DNA of 64,000 nt from Narthecium ossifragum. Its lineage: Eukaryota; Streptophyta; Magnoliopsida; Dioscoreales; Nartheciaceae. The notes under the pieces were generated by a model. The model made no database searches. It was given only the letters and a program-made list of their open reading frames with translations, and was not told where the DNA came from. The position numbers and the translations under genes are program-made. Location: NCBI GenBank assembly GCA_963920575.1, contig OY986969.1, positions 18,399,288 to 18,463,287 on the forward strand, given 5' to 3'. Positions within the stretch are counted from its first letter, which is position 1. Each line of letters begins with the position of its first letter. Positions 19,120 through 32,010 of this stretch are shown here, in pieces.

Positions 19120-22100
19120 TTAATCAGTATAAGTTGGCTCCTCAAGGTCCAATTTTTCCAACTTTTCTGTTGGAACGCCTTCATAGAAAGGTTTAAGTCG
19201 ATGGCCATTCACCGTAAACATTTTGGAAGTGGCTAAACTTTGAATTTCAACTGCACCATGAGAAAAAACATTAGTAACAATAAAAGTTCCAATCCAACGA
19301 GAACGCAACTTACCTGGAAACAAACGTAAGCGTGATTGGTAAAGGAGAACTTTTTGACCAACTTTAAACTCCTTTCTAGAGATCATCTTATCATGAAAAG
19401 CTTTTGTCTTTTCCTTGTAAATCCTAGCGCTCTCATAGGCATCATTGCGAATTTCTTCTAATTCTTGCAGTTGCAACTTCCTGTGTTCTCCACTCTCATC
19501 GACGTTCATATTAAAGCTCTTGATAGCCCAATAAGCTTTATGTTCTAACTCAACTGGAAGGTGACATGGTTTCCCAAATACCAAGCGATAAGGTGACATA
19601 CCGATGGGTGTCTTATATGCAGTCCTATATGCCCACAACGCATCATCCAAACGCAAACTCCAATCTTTTCTATTTGGATTTACCGTCTTTTCAATGATGG
19701 ACTTGAACTCTCGATTTGACACTTCCGCTTGTCCACTCGTTTGCGGATGATAGGCGGTTGATACCTTATGGGTCACATGGTACTTCCTTAGCAACGCCTC
19801 CACAGTTCGCTTGCAAAAGTGCGTGCCTCAATCACTTATGAAAGCTCTCGGAATTCCAAACTTGGATAATATGTTAGACTTGATAAAATCTGCAACAACT
19901 TTAGAATTATCAGTCCTGGTAGCTTTAGCTTCTACCCATTTCGAAACATAATCAACAGCAAGTAGAATATAAACATAACCAAAAGATATAGGGAACGGAC
20001 CTATGAAATCAATGCCCCAAACATCGAAAATTTCACAAAATAATATGGGGGTTTGTGGCATCTCCTTCCTTTGGGATATATTACCTGTCTTTTGACAATT
20101 TTCGCATGATTTACAAAGAAAATATGAATCTCGAAATAAAGAAGGCCAATAGAAACCACATTCTAACACTTTTCTTGCCGTCCTCTTAACTCCAAAGTGA
20201 CCTCCACAAGCATAAGAATGACAAAAAGTGAGTATAGAAATAATTTCATTTTCAGGAACACACCTTCTTATTACTTGATCTGCACAATGCTTCCATAAAT
20301 ATGGGTCATCCCACACATAGTATTTGGCATCACTTTTAATCTTATCTCTTTGAGCCTTAGACAAATCAGAAGGTAACATATTAGTAACCAAATAATTCAC
20401 AATATTTGCATACCATGGTAATGTCACAGTTGCAGAAAACAATTGTTCATCAGGGAATGTTTCCTGTAGACGAAGTTTATCCTCCACATGAACTAACCGA
20501 CTCAGATGATCTGCAACTCGATTTTCTGTTCCTCTTTTGTCTTTTATCTCCAAATCAAATTCACTCAAGAGAAGTATCCATCGGATTAATCTCGGCTTTG
20601 CCTCCTTCTTCGTCATTAAATAACGAAGGGCTGCATGATCAAAATAAACAATGACTTTAGTACCAAGTAAATAAGAACGAAATTTTTCTACAGCAAACAC
20701 AACAGCTAAAAGTTCTTTTTCAGTTGTAGAATAATTTCTCTGGGCATCATCCAAAGTCTTGGAAGCATAGTAAATTGCATGAGAAGCTCTTCCAATCTTT
20801 TGACCCAAAACCGCGCCCACTGCATAATCACTTGCATCACACATTATCTCGAAAGGAACGCTCCAGTCTGGGGGTTGAATAATTGGAGTAGAAGTCAACA
20901 ATTCTTTCAGCTTATCAAATGCCTTTTTGCATGCTTCATCGAACTCAAAAGTCTTGTCCTTTTGTAACAACGTGCACAACGGTAATGCTATTCTGGAGAA
21001 GTCCTTGATGAATCTTCGGTAAAAACCTGCATGTCCAAGAAAAGAACGAACTTCCCGCACACTAGTGGGATAAGGTAAAGATTGAATGACATCAACTTTG
21101 GCTTTATCAACCTCAATTCCTTTAGATGAAACAACATGACCCAAAACTATACCTTGTTCAACCATGAAATGACATTTCTCAGAATTTAACACAAGGCTAG
21201 TTTCTATGCATCTTTGAAGAACAAGTGTAAGGTTATGTAAACAATTATCAAAAGAGTTTCCATAAACTGTGAAATCATCCATAAAAACCTCTATGATCTG
21301 TTCAATATAATCTGAGAATATACTAACCATACACCTTTGGAAAGTAGCTGGGGCGTTGTAAAGACCAAAAGGCATGCGACGATATGCAAAAGTTCCAAAT
21401 GGGCATGTGAACGTCGTCTTTTCCTGATCTTCAGGGGCAATTGCAATCTGAAAGTAACCTGAATAACGATCAAGAAAACAATAATAAGAATGACCAGCTA
21501 ATCTTTCAAGCATCTGATCAATAAAAGGTAAAGGAAAGTGGTCCTTGCGGGTTATAGCATTTAATTTTCTGTAATCAATACAAACCCTCCACCCATTTTG
21601 CACACGGGTGGGAACTAACTCATCTTTGTGATTTCTCACCACGGTTATTCCTGTCTTTTTAGGAACAACTTGAACTGGACTAACCCAAGTGCTATCCGAA
21701 ATAGGATAGATCACTCCAACTTCAAGAAGTTTGAGGATCTCCTTCTTTACAACATCCATCATGGGCGGATTTAACCTTCTTTGTGGTTGGCGGGAAGGTT
21801 TCGCTCCCTCTTCAAGCAAGATACGATGCATACATGTACTTGGGCTGATTCCTTTGATGTCTGCAATTGTCCAACCAATAGCTGTCTTATGCTCCTTAAG
21901 AACCTGCACAAGTTTTTCTTCCTGTGGTGCACTAAGGTTATTGGAAATAATCACTGGTAACACTCCTTCATCTCCAAGAAAAGCATATTTAAGATGATTA
22001 GGAAGAGGTTTCAGATCTGGAATAGGTGCTTGCAATTCAGAAGGTAATGATTTCTCATTAGATACAGGTAATGAACTAGAAGAATCGTTACCTGATTGCT

Positions 22101-22140
22101 GAATTATCGAAAAATCATTCAGTGTTGCAACAGTTTCCTG
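19120..22140 (-). pseudogene. Element B pol: RT, RNase H and integrase, with one internal stop
   Basis: The frame follows the gag-PR frame in phase after a TAG (22141-22143). The RT has '[20 protein letters not shown]', '[13 protein letters not shown]' and the catalytic 'FMDDF' (about residue 248 counted from 22035). RNase H shows '[14 protein letters not shown]' (about 397) and 'VADHLSRL'. The integrase zinc region is at about residues 600-640 ('[10 protein letters not shown]', 'CENCQKTG'). The core has 'WGIDFIGP' and ends at 'AFISD', where a TGA (19828-19830) interrupts. The rest, including '[12 protein letters not shown]' with the catalytic Glu, continues in the same frame to 19120. The stop could be a C-to-T change of CGA. 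No chromodomain is present. Sequence and layout fit Athila. Confidence 0.92.
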
Positions 22141-24523
22141 CTAATTAGTACTCAAAGATATTTCCTCATTTTCTTCCTCCAGAGATTTGCTAATAGCCAC
22201 TTCCAATTCATCTTTATCACTAAGTTCAAAAACTTCCTGTGATAAATAATCAATCACATCAATTGAATACACTGAACAATCATCAGCAGGATATTTCATG
22301 GCATCATAAATATTAAACTTAACAGTTTCACCATCAAATTCCATGGTAAGTGTGCCACTATGGACATCTATCTTAGTCTTGGATGTCTTCAAGAAAGGTC
22401 TTCCCAACAAAATAGGAGTACTATGATCACCATTCTCCATATCAAGCACATAAAAATCAGCAGGGAAAACTAAATCATTGACCTGCACAAGAATATCTTC
22501 AACTACACATTTAGGATAGGCGTTAGATCTGTCAGCCAATTGAATCACAACACCAGTTTCATTCAAAGGCCCAAGTTTTAAATAAGAATATATAGAATAT
22601 GGCATGACATTGATAGAAGCTCCCAAATCTAACATAGCTTTCTCAAATTTGGTGTTACCAATTGTACATGGGATAGTAAACATAGCTGGATCCCTACACT
22701 TCGTAGGAATTTTTCTTTGAAGAATTGCAGAAACATTTTCCCCTACTTTCACCTTCTCACATCCTTTAAGTTTCTGCTTCCTCTTAATTGTGCACAATTC
22801 TTTCAAGAATTTAGCATAACGAGGTACTCGTTTAAGAGCATCTAAGAGTGGAATATTTACCTCGCATCGGCGAAAAGTCTCATATAGATCTGAATTCTTC
22901 TCATATTTTCTTGATTCTGTCAAAGCCCGAGGAAAAGGAGGTATAGGTTTATAATCAGAAAGAGGTGGAAACTTACGTTTAGGTACGTCATCGTCATCAG
23001 GAAAGATTTTGTCCGTGATAATATTTTGCTCTTCTCTTTGTGGTGACGATGTAGGAACTTCCTTTATTGGAGTCTCAACTTCTTTACCACTTCTCAACAT
23101 GATTGCACTTGCATTCTCTCTTGGATTTATTACCGTTTGAGAGGGTAATTTTCTCGAATTTTGCGCCTCTAGCTTGCTAATTGCTGACGCCATCTGGCCC
23201 ATTTGATGTTCCAAACCTTGGATACTTGCCTTTGCATCTTGTTGAAATTGTTTTGTATCTTGTTGAAATTGCATAGCACTAGTAGCAAGGGAATTAACAA
23301 TATCTTCTAAAGACATACCAGAATTCGGAGTTGGATTTTGTTGTGGTCTCGGGGGGTATGGCGGTCTATATTGTTGATATTGCTGTCCAGTTGGGCGAAA
23401 TTGAGTTGTAGGCTGATTCACTTGTGAATTCCCATAGTTGAGATTGGGGTGATCCCTCCATCCCGGATTATACGTGTTTGAATAGGGATCATACTTCCTT
23501 TGCGGTGGTCCTGAAAAACTCCCAGCTGCATTCACTTGTTCAATCGGATCCTCCTGAAGAGTTGGGCACATATCGGTTGGATGTCCCGCCACCGAACAAA
23601 TTCCACAAACCTTCGCTGTCTGCATATTACCTACAGCCATTTGACGAACAAGAGAAGTTAGACTCGCAATCTGTTGTTCAAGAGATGAAACATTTACCTC
23701 ATTAACATGTTTTGAATAAGAATCAAGCCTAGTATTAAATTGCTGAGAATTAGCCGCCATTTTTGCAATCAAGTTCCTCGCGGCTTCAGGAGTTTTATCC
23801 ACCAAAGCTCCTCCACTAGCTGCATCAATCATACTCCTGTCATTGGTTAGTAAGCCCTCATAAAAATATTGAATAAGTAATTGCTCACTAATTTGATGAT
23901 GGGGACAGCTTGCACATAATTTCTTAAAACGTTCCCAATATTCATGTAGAGATTCTCCATTATGTTGCCTTACACCACATATCTCTTTCCTAATGTTGGC
24001 CGCTCTTGAGGCTGGAAAATACTTTTCTAAAAACAACCTCTTCATCTCATTCCATGTAGTAATACTCCCAGATGGTAAATAATAAAGCCAATCCTTAGCC
24101 GAATCCTTCAAAGAAAACGGGAAGGCTCTCAATTTGATTTGATCTTCAGTCACCCCCATGGGTTTCATACTTGTGCACACCACATGAAGCTCCTTTAAAT
24201 GCTTGTGAGGATCCTCACCTGCAAGTCCATGAAAAGTAGGTAAGAGATGTATTAGTCCAGATTTCAATTCAAAAGTAGTAGCAACATCCAAAGTAGGAAA
24301 TGTAATGCATAAGGGTTGTTGATTCAAATCTGGGGCAAGTCCGATTTCCGGCCATGACTTCCTCTTCTAATTCCGAATCACTGATAAATACGTGATCAAG
24401 AGCCAAATCGTCCTCCTCAGGATTTATCCGAGCTTCTCTCCTTAACCTGCGCAAAGTTCTTTCTATCTCTGGGTCGTACTGTAAACCACCTTGATTAAAA
24501 GATCGAGCTATACTCATAAACAA
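22141..24523 (-). pseudogene. Element B gag and protease, with an N-terminal frameshift
   Basis: The N-terminus (24523 to about 24340, 'ARSFNQGGLQYDPEIERTL') and the main frame (24327 to 22141, 728 codons) are in different phases. They meet just after 'MAGNRT', where a short deletion seems to have occurred. The main frame holds the retrotransposon gag domain ('FPFSLKDSAKDWLYYLPSG', 'RQHNGESLHEYWERFKKLC'), a CCHC knuckle at about residue 240 ('CGICSVAGHPTDMC'), a Pro/Gln-rich linker, and an aspartic protease with 'DLGASINVMP' at about residue 565 and 'ILLGRPFL'. It ends in TAG (22141-22143). The next codons are CAG GAA in the same phase and lead into pol, so the stop is either a mutation or a read-through site. 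Confidence 0.92.
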
Positions 24524-24632
24524 TCAAGAGAATTCCGGCAAAAAAGAGAAAAAGAAATCAAGAAAATTCGAATAACTCTTTTTTTTTTTGAAAATAAGGA
24601 TCACAATAAACACAAAAATCAACTAGAATCAC

Positions 24633-24650
24633 TCCCCGGCAACGGCGCCA
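24633..24650 (-). promoter_or_regulatory. Primer-binding site of element B
   Basis: TGGCGCCGTTGCCGGGGA on the - strand, five bases inside the 5' LTR end (24656). This is the PBS type reported for Athila/Tat elements. Confidence 0.92.
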
Positions 24651-24655
24651 AAATC

Positions 24656-26394
24656 TGATGTGCTGTCGCAGGCACTCAAAAATAAATCCAGTACTCGTTA
24701 AAATAAATGTAGTAGTGCGAGTACGAGTCGATCCCACGAAGAGTGTTTAGCCTAGTTTTGTGCTCAGTGAACAAAGATAGGGGGTTTTAAACGTGAGTAA
24801 AAACAATAAAGAAATAATCTAAAGCGAAGAAATAAGTTGAATCAAGAGAACAAACCTTGGTCTGAGTCAACATCCACCATCGGAATCCAATAACTGATCA
24901 TAGATGCAAGTATCAATCAATTTATACCATGAATATTCATCGTCCGAATTCAATTCGAAGCTCTCCTCGATCATAGTTAATTAGAAACAAGCGATCTAAT
25001 CAACCCTAACTACTAGACAACCTAAGACAAGCGCTGTAGATTTAATCTAGTAGCAGCGTTAAGAATAGGGAGATCGATGAAGCTAAACAACACAAGCACA
25101 AGCGGTTGCATTTAATCTAGTTGAATATTCTTCCTAAGATCTAACAAGATATGATCAGCAGTAAATTATTAGATCCTAGTTGCTTCGTAGATTAGAGGGA
25201 TCAAACAATTCCGGATTTGATATCAAACCTAGCGGTCGATCACCATGAATAATAAACTAGTAGGCCTCCTAGCAATTAAACAAGGTAATCATGAAGATTT
25301 AATCTCAAAAGAACATCCAATACTCATGTATAAACTGAACAATAAAAATAAATTAGATCTCACAGTTTCATTGATTCCGAGGTTTCAGCCTCCTCGACCA
25401 AAGATCAAGATTTAGCCACGCAGGGCGATCAAGAACAATCCTTCAAAAGATTTCATAAAACAAAAGAAAACCTAGAAAAAATATAAAGGAGGAGAAAGAG
25501 TAGCCAAAAGTGTCCAAGAATCCCCCCTCAAACCCTAGAAAGAGTCCTATTTATAGCCTCAATTGTATCCACCCTCGGATTAGATCACAATCGTTGATTT
25601 TTGTTACTGGGAAAGTCTGATCGATCGGACCTTAGATGCTGGATCGATCGGTCTCATTAAAATCTTCAACTTCTATTCACGCCCGAGCCCGATCGATCGA
25701 ACTAAGGGAGTCGGATCGATCGATTTCGTAAAAATCCTTCGTCTCTGGCTCTTCCCGAGTTCGATCGATGGTCCGATCGATCGAACTGTGTTCCTCTAAA
25801 AAGCATACGTTCTGTCGCCCTTTAATTCCCAAGTCCGATCGATCGAAGTATGAGTGTTGGATCGATCGGTTGAGTAAAAATCCGCTGTTTTTGACTTTTT
25901 CCGAGTCCGATCGATCGGACCATTGGTGTCGGATCGATCGGACCCCATAGGAGCGATGGATGGATCGATCGGATGTGTTGTGGCTGAAAAACGCATGTTC
26001 TGTCACGTTTCTGCATGGTCCGATCGATCGGACCCTGGGTGTCGGATCCATCGGACTGTTCAGCTTATTCACTGCTTGCCATCCAGACTGCACATCAGTA
26101 CTAAAATTACCGTAACTTCCTCTAGGAAACTCAGAATCACGAACCGTAAAATTCTCCAGAATCTAGACTTCAAGATCTTTCCAACCATATATGGCACATT
26201 CTCTGGTTCTTCATGAGCAGGTAAAAATAAATCTTTAAAGTTGATCCATGCACTCTTTTCAGCTTCTTTTCGACTTAAGGACTTCAATTGCATCCTAAAT
26301 CAAAATATAAGAATAATGAGTATATTTAGGAACTAAATAAGCACAGGAGACCAAGTATTAAGGGATAAAAATATAACATTATGCATTCTCATCA
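24656..26394 (-). repeat. 5' LTR of element B
   Basis: 1739 bp, ends TGATG/CATCA, matching the 3' LTR in length. The palindrome array is at 25619-26058 and the TATA box at 25548-25557. Compared with the 3' LTR, several palindromes are intact here but mutated there, and the reverse (for example 26046-26053 reads GATCCATC). Confidence 0.96.
25619..26058. repeat. Paired GATCGATC array in B 5' LTR
   Basis: Same layout as the array at 16852-17285, offset by 8767 bp, with 23-bp pairs and a period of about 72 bp. The first copy starts 62 bp upstream of the TATA box in the element's orientation. Confidence 0.85.
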
Positions 26395-26399
26395 CACAG

Positions 26400-27656
26400 A
26401 CATGCTAGCAACATAGGAATGAGACAGCCCAGAGTCTATCAGCACATCTACTAAAGAACTAGAAAGCTGAAAGGTACCTCTGAGCACGGATGGCTCTACC
26501 GCTGCCTGCTGGTACTGCTGTGGCGCCTGGTAAGGCTACACGGTGTGCGGTTGCTCATGCACCGGGAGACCAAACACACGCCCCCGCTGGCTGCCTCCAC
26601 CTCTGGAGCAGCTCAGTCCAGCCCCCGATCCGCGCCCACCACTGCTCCCCTGCCAAGCATCGGACCCTCCGCATCTACTGTCATGCGGCATAGCACCCCG
26701 CGCTCCTTGCAGGGGACAGCCCCTACGGAAGTGTCCCGGCTGCCCGCATTGGAAACACGTAGCCGACGCGCCACCAGGTTGCTGACCGTGGCCTCCCCCT
26801 GACGGAGCCTGCCCAGACGGCCCGATCGTCAGGAGAAACTGGCATGCTGGGCTCGGCAGTGGCGACTGGAACTGTTGTGGGCGCTGCGATGGCTGCTGGA
26901 AGGGTCGCTGACGCCGCTGCTGGCCTTTGCCGAATCCCCCTCTAAACTGAGGTCTCTGCGGTGTACTAGTAGAGGATGCTGGCGGAACTGCCCGACACCT
27001 CTCGTCGCGCAACTGCGCCTCCACTACCAAGGCGAAGTTCAGAACTGCTGTGTGTGTCTGGAAACGGTGGGAACACGTCTGTCGTCTGATCTCTGATCGA
27101 AGCCCCATTCGAACTGCCGTGCCCGGGCCGTCGGATCTGCTGCTACTGCCCCCGCAAAACGGACAAGGTGAGTAAACCGGGTGGCATACTGCTGTACAGA
27201 GTGAGTACCCAACTGAAGGGACTGGTACTCATGGGACAGAGCGTCACGTGTACTCTCCGGGAAGTATGCGTCCAAGAACAACGCTCTGAACTCCTCCCAC
27301 ATCAGCTCCTCTCCGCCACTGGTGTGCTGGGCGGTGCACCACCAGTCAAGAGCGTCTTCATCGAACTGGAACATAGCGAGGGTGACCCGGATCCGGTCCT
27401 CCTCGACGAAGAGAGCGTCGAGAACGTGCGCGACTCCTCGGAGCCAACCATCTACTGTGGTCGGATGTCCAGTCTCACCGCTGAACCTAGGCGAGTTCAG
27501 CCGTTGAAAATCCATCATGACCGTCGCTGCGGCCCGCCCGTCGATTGGAGCGAGAGCCCTCTCCTCGGAGAGAAGAGTATCCTCCCGTGCAACCGAAACC
27601 GTCGCTGGTGATGGCTCATTCCGTTGAGCTCGTACGACCCTAGCGGGAACCTCCAT
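26400..27656 (-). pseudogene. Element A gag and N-terminal protease, broken by frameshift, stop and the B insertion
   Basis: ATG at 27654-27656. A Tekay/Del gag follows ('MMDFQRLNSPRFSGETG', 'DALDWWCTAQHTSGGE', 'FLDAYFPESTRDALSHEY'). Near 27105 a one-base shift moves the reading into the frame of 'MGLRSEIRRQ...', which goes through a Gln/Pro-rich linker to the CCHC knuckle 'CFQCGQPGHFRRGC' (about 26745-26705). A TAG at 26536-26538 follows 'EQPHTV'. The protease N-terminus continues in phase, with the active-site region 'LIDSGLSHSYV' about 26410-26440 (Leu where Ala is usual after Gly). The sequence then stops at the B insertion (26399). Confidence 0.88.
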
Positions 27657-27916
27657 TCTCGGTCGGGCGGGCCGACCGGGTCGTGCCCCGCCCCGACCGA
27701 TGACTGAAGCCCAGTCTTGAACTCCCTACATCTGCGCAATCACCAACAACAAACGAGCGTTCACGTCAGAAGCCACAAAACAAACAGTACATACAGAAAG
27801 CGGAAAAGCACAACACATCAAAAGTAGCATGCACAGATGTTCTAGACATAGAACTATCTCATTCCACGCTTAAACTCAACCGAATCCTGATCCTAACCCT
27901 AGGATCTACAACCTAT

Positions 27917-27928
27917 GCTCCGATATCA
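27917..27928 (-). promoter_or_regulatory. Primer-binding site of element A
   Basis: TGATATCGGAGC on the - strand, four bases from the 5' LTR end. It differs at two bases from TGGTATCAGAGC, the initiator-methionine tRNA site of chromoviruses. Confidence 0.8.
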
Positions 27929-29272
27929 AGCTGTCGTGCCCCGACCCGCAAAAGCCCAACTGGACCAGGCAACACGAACTAGAACCTAACTGAAAATTTG
28001 GCGAGGGTTCCCTCTAACCTATTGGTCTCCCTAACAATTCACCAAAAACACGCTGAATTAAAAGACAATAATTTAAGCAAACCTTGAACCGAAGATTAAA
28101 ATCCCAAAAGTGTTTAATATACATATCCTCGGAGAGGGGAAGATCCAAATACAACATTTACTCCCATAAGAGACTAACTAACAAGGTTTAAAGGAGTAAA
28201 AGATCGCCACCTCTTAGACTCCGCCTAGCGCCACCGCATCGCCGACTAACTACCCGATAGGGGCCACCGAAGAGGAGCTAGCGCTTGCACCTGCAAAACG
28301 CAGCCCGGGTAGGAGTGAGCAACTAAGCTCAGCAGGAAAACTACACTACGACACTCAGAAGGAAGAACGAAAGGCAACAATGTCGCCCTCAAGTAAGACC
28401 TGGGTGTATACAGAGGCCCCAAAACCCCACCACGTGTCCCTGAGGCCCACGATCATGGTCTTCGAGAAGAACTGGTCACACGACGGGTCACACTCAATAA
28501 GCAAGAAGTAACACTACTGGAAGCAGGGAATGGCACTGCAGGCGGGAAATGGCACAGCTGAGTAGGCAACCCCTCCACTCAAGGGTCAACAAAGTAGGAC
28601 ACCGGCTACACCTCAGCATCCAACTCGAGGCCGACACGAACTCTACAATCATCAAGCAACAGGTTTATCAGTCATCTAGACCTATCATCAAATTTGACTG
28701 TACACCACAATTCAAACCGGGTCCAAACTACCCAAGCCCGATCCTATGGCTAAATCCGAGCTTCCAGCCTCGGGATGGTGACCCACAGATCCCCCACGCC
28801 CTAACCATGCAACTAATGCACAACAGAGATGCATGCGATGAACAAACGCATAGAAAAATAGTTAAAGCATACAATAGTATGTGATGATAGCATAACACAG
28901 TCTGGGCTCGGCACACTGCCCACCAGGGGTGGTGAACAGATATTTAAGGTCTAGAGCTGCTGCAGTGGTACACCACCAATTGCCAGCCAGGTTACCAGCA
29001 ACCTGCATCGGGAAGCAGCTTCGCAAACAACAGAGACAAACCAAAAAGGTAAAAGCCCTCGGCGCACGCCGATATGCAAGGCTATGGAAAGCAGTAGGAC
29101 TACCCCGCCACTTATTCTAAACATCCTAGGAGTCATCACTCTCCTGATTCACCACTACCCCTAATATGGGGTTAGCATGCTTAAAGAATATGTACAATGT
29201 ATAAAGCTATAAGAAATTTACATACAAAGCCCCGTGGGCAAAACCAATGAAAGCTCCTCTCTGCCACAAAAG

Positions 29273-29503
29273 GATCGATCTTTCCTCCCAGGAAGATCGA
29301 TCATCCTCGCGACAGAGGGCACCCTCTTGCTGCGCCAAGGAAGATCGATCCTTCCTCCCAAGAAGATTGATCTTCCTCGCGACAAGGGGGATCCCATGCT
29401 ACCCAAGGCACAAAGATCGATCATCCTCACCAGATGATCGATCATGCTCGGGTTTAGCTTGACCAACAATGAAGGATCCATCTTGTTCCCAGAAAGATTG
29501 ATC
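29273..29503. repeat. Paired GATCGATC array in A 5' LTR (transcribed side)
   Basis: Pairs start at 29273/29295, 29343/29365, 29415/29436 and 29475/29496, with spacings of 22, 22, 21 and 21 bp and pair periods of 70, 72 and 60 bp. It lies downstream of the TATA box in the element's orientation, so LTR transcripts would include it. Confidence 0.82.
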
Positions 29504-29875
29504 GTGTTGGGTTCTCCGGCGAACCTCCGGCGAGAAATACCATCGGAAAACTCCACCAAATCCCACAAAACCTTGGGATCTGGTAGTACGAATGACCACG
29601 AGTCCAAAACCGGTGGAAATACTACAAACTAACAAGTGTACAATGAGATCTAAGCAAAAGAAGACACAATCAACTCAAAACTCACAAAACCAGAAAACTA
29701 ACGTAGGTAGAATCCCTACCTAGGCAATAGCTGCTTCGATTTCAGCTGCTAAGCCTTCGATCTTCCCAAATCTCCTCAAAATCCGACAGCTCTGAGCTCA
29801 AGAACACGGATTTCAAAAAGGATTCAAGGAAAAGGGTTACGTCCGTTTTATAGACAAACGAACCGACCTGTGAAT

Positions 29876-29974
29876 GATCGATCTTTCCCTAAGGAAAGAG
29901 CGATCCTTCATGACGATCGCGCCTTGACTTTCTGACACTAAAAGATCGATCTTCTATCAAGGAAAGATCGATCT
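29876..29974. repeat. Paired GATCGATC array in A 5' LTR (upstream side)
   Basis: Pairs at 29876/29898 (second is GAGCGATC) and 29945/29967, both 22 bp apart and 69 bp from pair to pair. The array starts about 20 bp from the TATA box. Confidence 0.8.
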
Positions 29975-30185
29975 TTTAGGTGCAGAAAGCTAGACTTGGG
30001 CTAAAACTCAAGCCCAAGCCCGGATCTTTCGATCCCGGGTCCACGTAACCTTTCTAATCAAACACTAACACAAACATGGTCAGTGTGTGAACACACAGGT
30101 GTGGAACAAACCGACAAGATGAAATTTACCAAATTACCCTTGCGGTCTACAACGAACCACATGGGTAGAGGGGCAGGTCCTCACA

Positions 30186-32010
30186 TGTGACCTTTAACCC
30201 ACTTGGTGGCCACAATTCATCGATCAACCACCACAAGAGCGTTCACAGAGCTTCCACGATGCTTCCTCCGCCATCCCCATCCTCCGGTGATGACGTTTCA
30301 ATGTCGACCCAGAGCTTCCCGACGTGATCCAAGGGCTCCAGAGTTTAGATTTCAGATCAGATGGCCCAGATATTCGATCAATGCCAGATCAAGAACCCCA
30401 AATCATCTTGGCGTCCCAGAGCAACCCCAGGTATTCAATTTTGTGCTTATCCACAACATTCAATTCTATTCTAGCTGTAGGCTGCAGACCATGAATAGGA
30501 TGAGCAGTGGTGCATATGATGAATGATTTGGTGCTCTGCTTGGATGTTTTTGGGTCTTTGTTTCTTTGTCTGTGATGTCTAGATGATTGTTTATGCTGCT
30601 ACTGTGATCTCCGTTACTACTTCCTATGCATTTGTTATTTTGTTTCATGGGATTAATGCTTGTACATGATTGATATATGCTAAGAATTACAAAGGAGACT
30701 TTGCAAAAAAATTTCATGAATTTAGTACCTTTTGTAATCTTTTGGTGAACTTCTTTGTTATTTTTCTTGATCTTTTGGAAAGGTACGTCTTTCAATGGCA
30801 GGGGTGAACATATTAGAATTTCGATCAGATCTGGGTGGTGTCTACTTTTTTGGAAAAGTTTCCATTCCTTTACCTCTTGTTCTATATGGTTTATAATTGG
30901 AATATTTTTTTGTGCTTCACTTGTTCAACCTTGAGATACGGGATATGACTGGCAGGATATAATTCAGTGTTATTGGTGGAAGCTTGCTAACCTTCAATTG
31001 CATGAGAGAGAAATATTTTTGAGGTGTTTATTATGGTTATATCCACCCTTTATTTCTTGCTTTATTTTTATGACTTAGTGTAATTAGGAACAATTACATT
31101 TAAGTTGGGGGTAACATTCATGATTTGATGCTTATATTTTTTTCTGATAACCAATATTATACACCCTTGAGTTATGTCATGAGAATGAAATTGTGATATT
31201 GATTGATTAAAGATACTTTATTTAGAAACATATTTTATGATTTACTTTGATTCTCATTTGTACTATAAAAAATAACTAAATTTTTGCTATGTATGATATT
31301 ATTTCTATATTTCAACACTTTTGCCATGAATTAAGGATGACTTGACATATCCCAATGCATATGTTCACTTCCACATGTTGATGAGTTGATATTAGATTCT
31401 AAGCATGACACAATGATGGATTTATGACTTTATGCCATGTTATATGAAAGTATGCAATTGAAAAATAGAGGTTTATATGCAAAAAAGGGTTTCATACTTA
31501 GTAACTGGGCAAGGTGCCTAACTAGGTGTGTTGTTCTGGTAAAATAGTTGAAATTCCTAAAAAATGACTAGTTATGATTTGTAGCCTTCATGGTTTGAGT
31601 ATTAGAGTCTAAAGGTTGTTCTACACTTAGTACTCTGAAGTCATGTGGTTTGGGAGTCACTGGTTTAAACCTTTTTACATTGCACATGTCATGAAAAAAA
31701 AACGATATTGCAAAGTGGTGAACGAAAATATGAACTTGGCCAAGTTCGTATTCTTGAATGGTTGAAGTGTTTGGATAAAATTGATACTCTTAGACATATG
31801 GAACCCTTTTCACACACTTGGATTGTTAGAGTTGTTCTTAATTGTGGTTAAATATGTTGAATTGTTGGAAAGATGTTTGGCATGCATTGATTTGCTATTA
31901 TTTTATCTTACTATGGGTAGAAGAATAAAGTCATGGGTATCATTTCTATTTTATACATTAGAGTTGATGAATATTGTGATTCATTTCTATTTTATAATGG
32001 AAAAATCAGG
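30186..32010 (+). repeat. Non-coding interior of the old family C element, right of element A
   Basis: Collinear with C1 interior 48850-46990 read on its - strand. Shared stretches include 'ggctgcagacc', 'gatgctctgcttggat', 'tgatgtctag', 'caaaggagact' and 'cttagtgtaatt...acaattacatttaagttggggg'. No coding sequence. This is the long 3' untranslated interior typical of this family. Confidence 0.75.

Larger units (their letters stand above)
15889..26394 (-). mobile_element. Element B: complete Athila-like Ty3/gypsy element inside element A
   Basis: Two LTRs of equal length (1739 bp) bound gag, PR, RT, RNase H and integrase on the - strand. The TSD is a perfect CACAG (15884-15888 and 26395-26399), inside the A protease. 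LTR ends are TGATG...CATCA; the left copy has TGAGG. By eye the LTRs differ at about 30 positions, near 2 per cent, so B is young compared with A. At an assumed 1.3e-8 substitutions per site per year that is under 1 million years. B is probably inactive: one frameshift in gag and two in-frame stops. Confidence 0.96.
10274..30185 (-). mobile_element. Element A: full-length Tekay/Del chromovirus (Ty3/gypsy), interrupted by element B
   Basis: Two LTRs of 2259 and 2254 bp bound an interior with PBS, gag, PR, RT, RNase H, integrase, chromodomain and PPT in the usual Ty3/gypsy order on the - strand. Flanks are GGTGA (10269-10273) and TGTGA (30186-30190), a 5-bp TSD with one mismatch. The matching site in C1 ('tccggtgac') supports GGTGA as the original. 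Without B and its TSD the element is about 9.4 kb. It is inactive: B splits PR, RT has a frameshifting deletion, and several stops are present. Confidence 0.92.
27932..30185 (-). repeat. 5' LTR of element A
   Basis: 2254 bp, from TGTGAGGACC (30185) to GGGGCACGACA (27932). TATA box GTCTATAAAA at 29846-29855. Palindrome clusters flank the TATA box: upstream at 29876/29898 and 29945/29967, downstream at 29273-29503. Confidence 0.92.
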
